A stretch of 14,912 bases of DNA from NCBI GenBank assembly GCA_013696915.1, contig JACCXR010000588.1, positions 1 to 14,912 of the forward strand, written 5' to 3'. The translations under genes were made by a program, and so were the position numbers. The DNA is from Euzebyaceae bacterium (GTDB taxonomy: Bacteria > Actinomycetota > Nitriliruptoria > Euzebyales > Egibacteraceae). A model generated the notes under the pieces. That model saw only the letters and a list, made by a program, of their open reading frames with translations, was not told where the DNA came from and made no database searches. Positions 12,711 through 14,912 of the stretch are shown here, in pieces (within the stretch, counting starts at the first letter, position 1; the number at the start of each line of letters is the position of its first letter).

Positions 12711-14912
12711 TGACGTCCAGCCGGACGCGCGCGCCGGCACACGGGGGAGGAACGATCTCCGATCCGGCGTCACCGGGCTCCGTTCCGGACCACGACAGCG
12801 ACGCCACCGACCAGCTGGTCGACGGCGGGGCGCAGCCGTCCGCCTACCGGGCGCTGTTGCAGAACCGCAACTACCGGCTGTGGTTCGCCGCGTCCTTCAC
12901 GTCGAGCCTCGGCGACTGGATGGGTTTCGTCGCCCTCCAGACGCTCGTGGCCTCGCTGTTCGCGCCCGGCACGCGCCCCGCCCTGTTCGCCCTGGGCGGC
13001 GTGATGATGGCCCGGCTGCTCCCGAGCGTGCTGATGGGGCCCATCGCGGGAGTGCTCGCCGATCGCTACGACCGCAAGCGCCTGATCGTCTTCACCGACG
13101 TGTCACGTTTCGGCCTCTTCGTCGCGATCGCGTTCTCGAGCGACCTCACGGCGCTGTTCGCGCTGACGTTCGTCGTGGAATGCCTGGCGCTGCTGTTCAT
13201 GTCCTCCAAGGACGCGTCGCTGCCGGGCATCATCGAGAAGCGGCACCTGACCGAGGCCAACCAGCTCAACCTGCTGGTGACCTACGGGACGCTCCCGCTG
13301 GGCGCCGTGTTCGCGGCGGCCATGATCGGGGTGGCGTCGCTGCTGGGGCGGGTCGGTCTGGACGGCGTCGAGCCGGCACGCCTGGCCCTGCTCGCCGACG
13401 CGTGCACGTACCTGGTCAGCGCGCTGCTGATGTCCCAGCTCGCGCTGCCGAAGACGTCCCGGCGCACGGCGCGCAACGAGGGCCCCGGATTCGTCGCCGA
13501 ACTGCGGGAGGGCATCACCTTCATCCGCGACCTGCCGCTGATCCGGGCGCTCATCACCGGTGTCGTCGGCGTCTTCTTCGGTGCGGGTGTGGTCGTGGGC
13601 CTCGGCCCGGTGTTCGTGAACTCCGCCCTGGGAAGGCCGGCCGCGGACTGGTCGATCCTCATCACGGCCGTCGGCGCGGGTCTCGTCGCCGGGATCGTGG
13701 CCGTCCAGCCGATGACCCGGCTGCTGCGCAAGGAGCTGCTCTTCCCCGTCTGCCTGGCGGCGACGGGCGCGATCGCGACGGTCCTGGCGGTGCTGTCCAA
13801 CTTCGCGGTCATCCTCGGCGTCGGGGTCCTGCTCGGCGTGGCGGCCGGCCTCAGCTTCGTCCAGGGCTACACGCTGCTGCACGAGAACACCCGCGACGAG
13901 ACGCGGGCGCGGACCTTCGCCGCCTTCTACACGGGCACGCGCGTCTCGCTGTTCGCGGCGCTCGGCATCGCGCCGTTCGTCGCCGGCACGATCGGGACCG
14001 CGTCGTTGTTCGCCGCCGGCCGGATCGTGCGGATGTCGGGCGTCCGCATCACGATGGTGCTCGGCGGGCTCGTCGCCCTGTTCTTCGGCCTGCTGGCCAC
14101 GCGCGGGATGCGCCGGGCGGTGCGCGACGAGACCGAGCGGCCGCTGCGCATGCAGGGCGCCCACCCGGCCCGCAACCGGGGGCTGTTCATCGTCTTCGAG
14201 GGCGTCGAGGGTGCCGGCAAGTCGACGCAGGTCTCCGCGCTCGTCGCGACCCTCCGGTCGGAGGGGCGCGACGTCCTCGTCACCCGGGAGCCGGGCGGTC
14301 CTCCGGTGGCCGAGCGGATCCGGTCCATCCTGCTCGACCCCGACGGCGACGACATGGACGACCGCACCGAGACCCTGCTCTACGCGGCGGCCCGCGCGGA
14401 GCACGTGGACAGGGTGATCCGGCCGGCCCTTGAGCAGGGGCAGGTGGTCGTCTGCGACCGGTTCGTCGACAGCTCGCTCGCCTACCAGGGCTTCGCCCGC
14501 GGCCTCGGCGAGGAGGACGTCTTCGAGATCAACCGCTGGGCCGTCGACGGCGTGCTCCCCGACGTCGTGATCCTGCTGCGCCTCGACGCGGAGGAGGGGA
14601 TGCGCCGGGTCACCGAGCGGGCGCGGCGGAAGGCCCACGCCGAGGAGACCAAGCGCGCCGGCGGCGAGCCGGGGGCCGTCTCGGTGCTCCCGCAGTGGGC
14701 GGAGCAGCTCACGGCGGACCGCATGGAGCGGCAGGGCACGGCCTTCCACCGCAAGGTCGCCGAGGGATACCTCCAGCTCGCCCGCCGCAACAAGGCCCGC
14801 TTCGTGGTCGTCGAGGCCGACGGCGACGCGGTCGCCATCGCGCACCGGGTCCGGGCGGGGCTCCACCCGTGGCTGCCGCTGCCGGGCGCGGCGTCCGAGG
14901 CGGTCGCCGGGG
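12710..14912 (+). CDS. tmk: MFS-type membrane domain fused to thymidylate kinase (partial, runs off window end)
   Basis: The frame is open to the window edge. The N-terminal 460 or so residues form a 12-segment MFS-like domain, starting RALLQNRNYRLWFAASF, with the motif-A loop GVLADRYDRKRLI. After the linker MQGAHPARNRG comes a thymidylate kinase domain: P-loop FEGVEGAGKSTQ (Lys504 counted from the TTG), TREPGG, and CDRFVDSSLAYQG with Asp583, then an Arg-rich LID region TERARRK. It phosphorylates dTMP to dTDP. Streptomyces tmk (next to topA) has the same membrane fusion, so this is family architecture, not an assembly join. The start is uncertain: TTG 12710 is the only canonical upstream codon near a weak GGTG. 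The strong GGGGGAGG (12743-12750) instead precedes ATC at 12755 (then SDPAS). TTG 12857 would cut into the first membrane segment. Confidence 0.9.
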   Translation, partial: MTSSRTRAPAHGGGTISDPASPGSVPDHDSDATDQLVDGGAQPSAYRALLQNRNYRLWFAASFTSSLGDWMGFVALQTLVASLFAPGTRPALFALGGVMMARLLPSVLMGPIAGVLADRYDRKRLIVFTDVSRFGLFVAIAFSSDLTALFALTFVVECLALLFMSSKDASLPGIIEKRHLTEANQLNLLVTYGTLPLGAVFAAAMIGVASLLGRVGLDGVEPARLALLADACTYLVSALLMSQLALPKTSRRTARNEGPGFVAELREGITFIRDLPLIRALITGVVGVFFGAGVVVGLGPVFVNSALGRPAADWSILITAVGAGLVAGIVAVQPMTRLLRKELLFPVCLAATGAIATVLAVLSNFAVILGVGVLLGVAAGLSFVQGYTLLHENTRDETRARTFAAFYTGTRVSLFAALGIAPFVAGTIGTASLFAAGRIVRMSGVRITMVLGGLVALFFGLLATRGMRRAVRDETERPLRMQGAHPARNRGLFIVFEGVEGAGKSTQVSALVATLRSEGRDVLVTREPGGPPVAERIRSILLDPDGDDMDDRTETLLYAAARAEHVDRVIRPALEQGQVVVCDRFVDSSLAYQGFARGLGEEDVFEINRWAVDGVLPDVVILLRLDAEEGMRRVTERARRKAHAEETKRAGGEPGAVSVLPQWAEQLTADRMERQGTAFHRKVAEGYLQLARRNKARFVVVEADGDAVAIAHRVRAGLHPWLPLPGAASEAVAG
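12743..12750 (+). promoter_or_regulatory. Strong ribosome binding site without a canonical start codon
   Basis: GGGGGAGG is the best Shine-Dalgarno ahead of the fusion. Four bases later the frame reads ATC-TCC-GAT-CCG. No ATG, GTG or TTG occurs in the coding frame within the next 100 bases, so the site points to a non-standard ATC start or a changed base. Confidence 0.45.

Noticed and set aside
9024..12773. A 1249-codon open frame on the minus strand, antisense to dgt and topA
   Set aside because: Long antisense frames arise from G/C-biased third positions. The + strand proteins have full catalytic motifs, while this frame reads as low-complexity Arg/Val/Asp-rich sequence with no recognisable domain.
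12664..14433. A 589-codon + frame over the tmk fusion
   Set aside because: Wrong frame: Arg/Gly-rich with no membrane segments. The real frame lacks a stop only because it runs off the window.

Overview
The window is a very GC-rich stretch of an actinobacterial chromosome. Codon third positions are almost all G or C, and the gene order matches the Streptomyces neighbourhood helicase - bldG - anti-sigma partner - hppA - topA - tmk. Two details point away from Streptomyces and Mycobacterium toward a deeper or less studied actinobacterial lineage: TopA carries four Cys4 zinc fingers, and the membrane pyrophosphatase has the K+-dependent signature. The lineage assignment is inference.

Layout. 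Positions 1-140 hold the 3' end of a TadE-like pilus gene (+), decaying into a GC-rich repeat patch (141-287). Convergent with it is an Rv3649/MrfA-type DEAH/DUF1998 helicase (314-2623, -). A divergent intergenic region with tandem repeats (2652-2801) leads into a translationally coupled pair (+): the anti-sigma factor antagonist BldG (2835-3176) and a GHKL ATP-binding partner (3176-3598). A CPA2-type cation/proton antiporter (3617-4816, -) runs tail to tail with that pair. A 480-bp divergent spacer full of strong hairpins follows. Then come a small class I SAM methyltransferase (5297-5917, +) and, convergent with it, the membrane pyrophosphatase hppA (5927-8002, -) with a recognisable promoter. 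Upstream of hppA on the same strand is a two-gene cassette (8120-9027, -): a two-domain hypothetical with a DUF5678-like C-terminal half, and a retropepsin-like aspartic protease, overlapping by GTGA. Divergent from it are dgt (9117-10127, +), topA (10236-12608, +) and an MFS-thymidylate kinase fusion (12710 to beyond the window end, +).

Functionally the window mixes nucleotide and DNA metabolism (dgt, topA, tmk fusion, repair helicase), ion energetics (pyrophosphatase and antiporter) and a phosphorylation-type partner switch (BldG and its partner) with no sigma factor gene beside it. The least explained part is the protease/DUF5678-like cassette, which has its own candidate promoter with a direct-repeat operator at the predicted transcription start. 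Also worth attention are the missing canonical start codon of the tmk fusion where its best ribosome-binding site lies, and the hairpin cluster between the antiporter and the methyltransferase.
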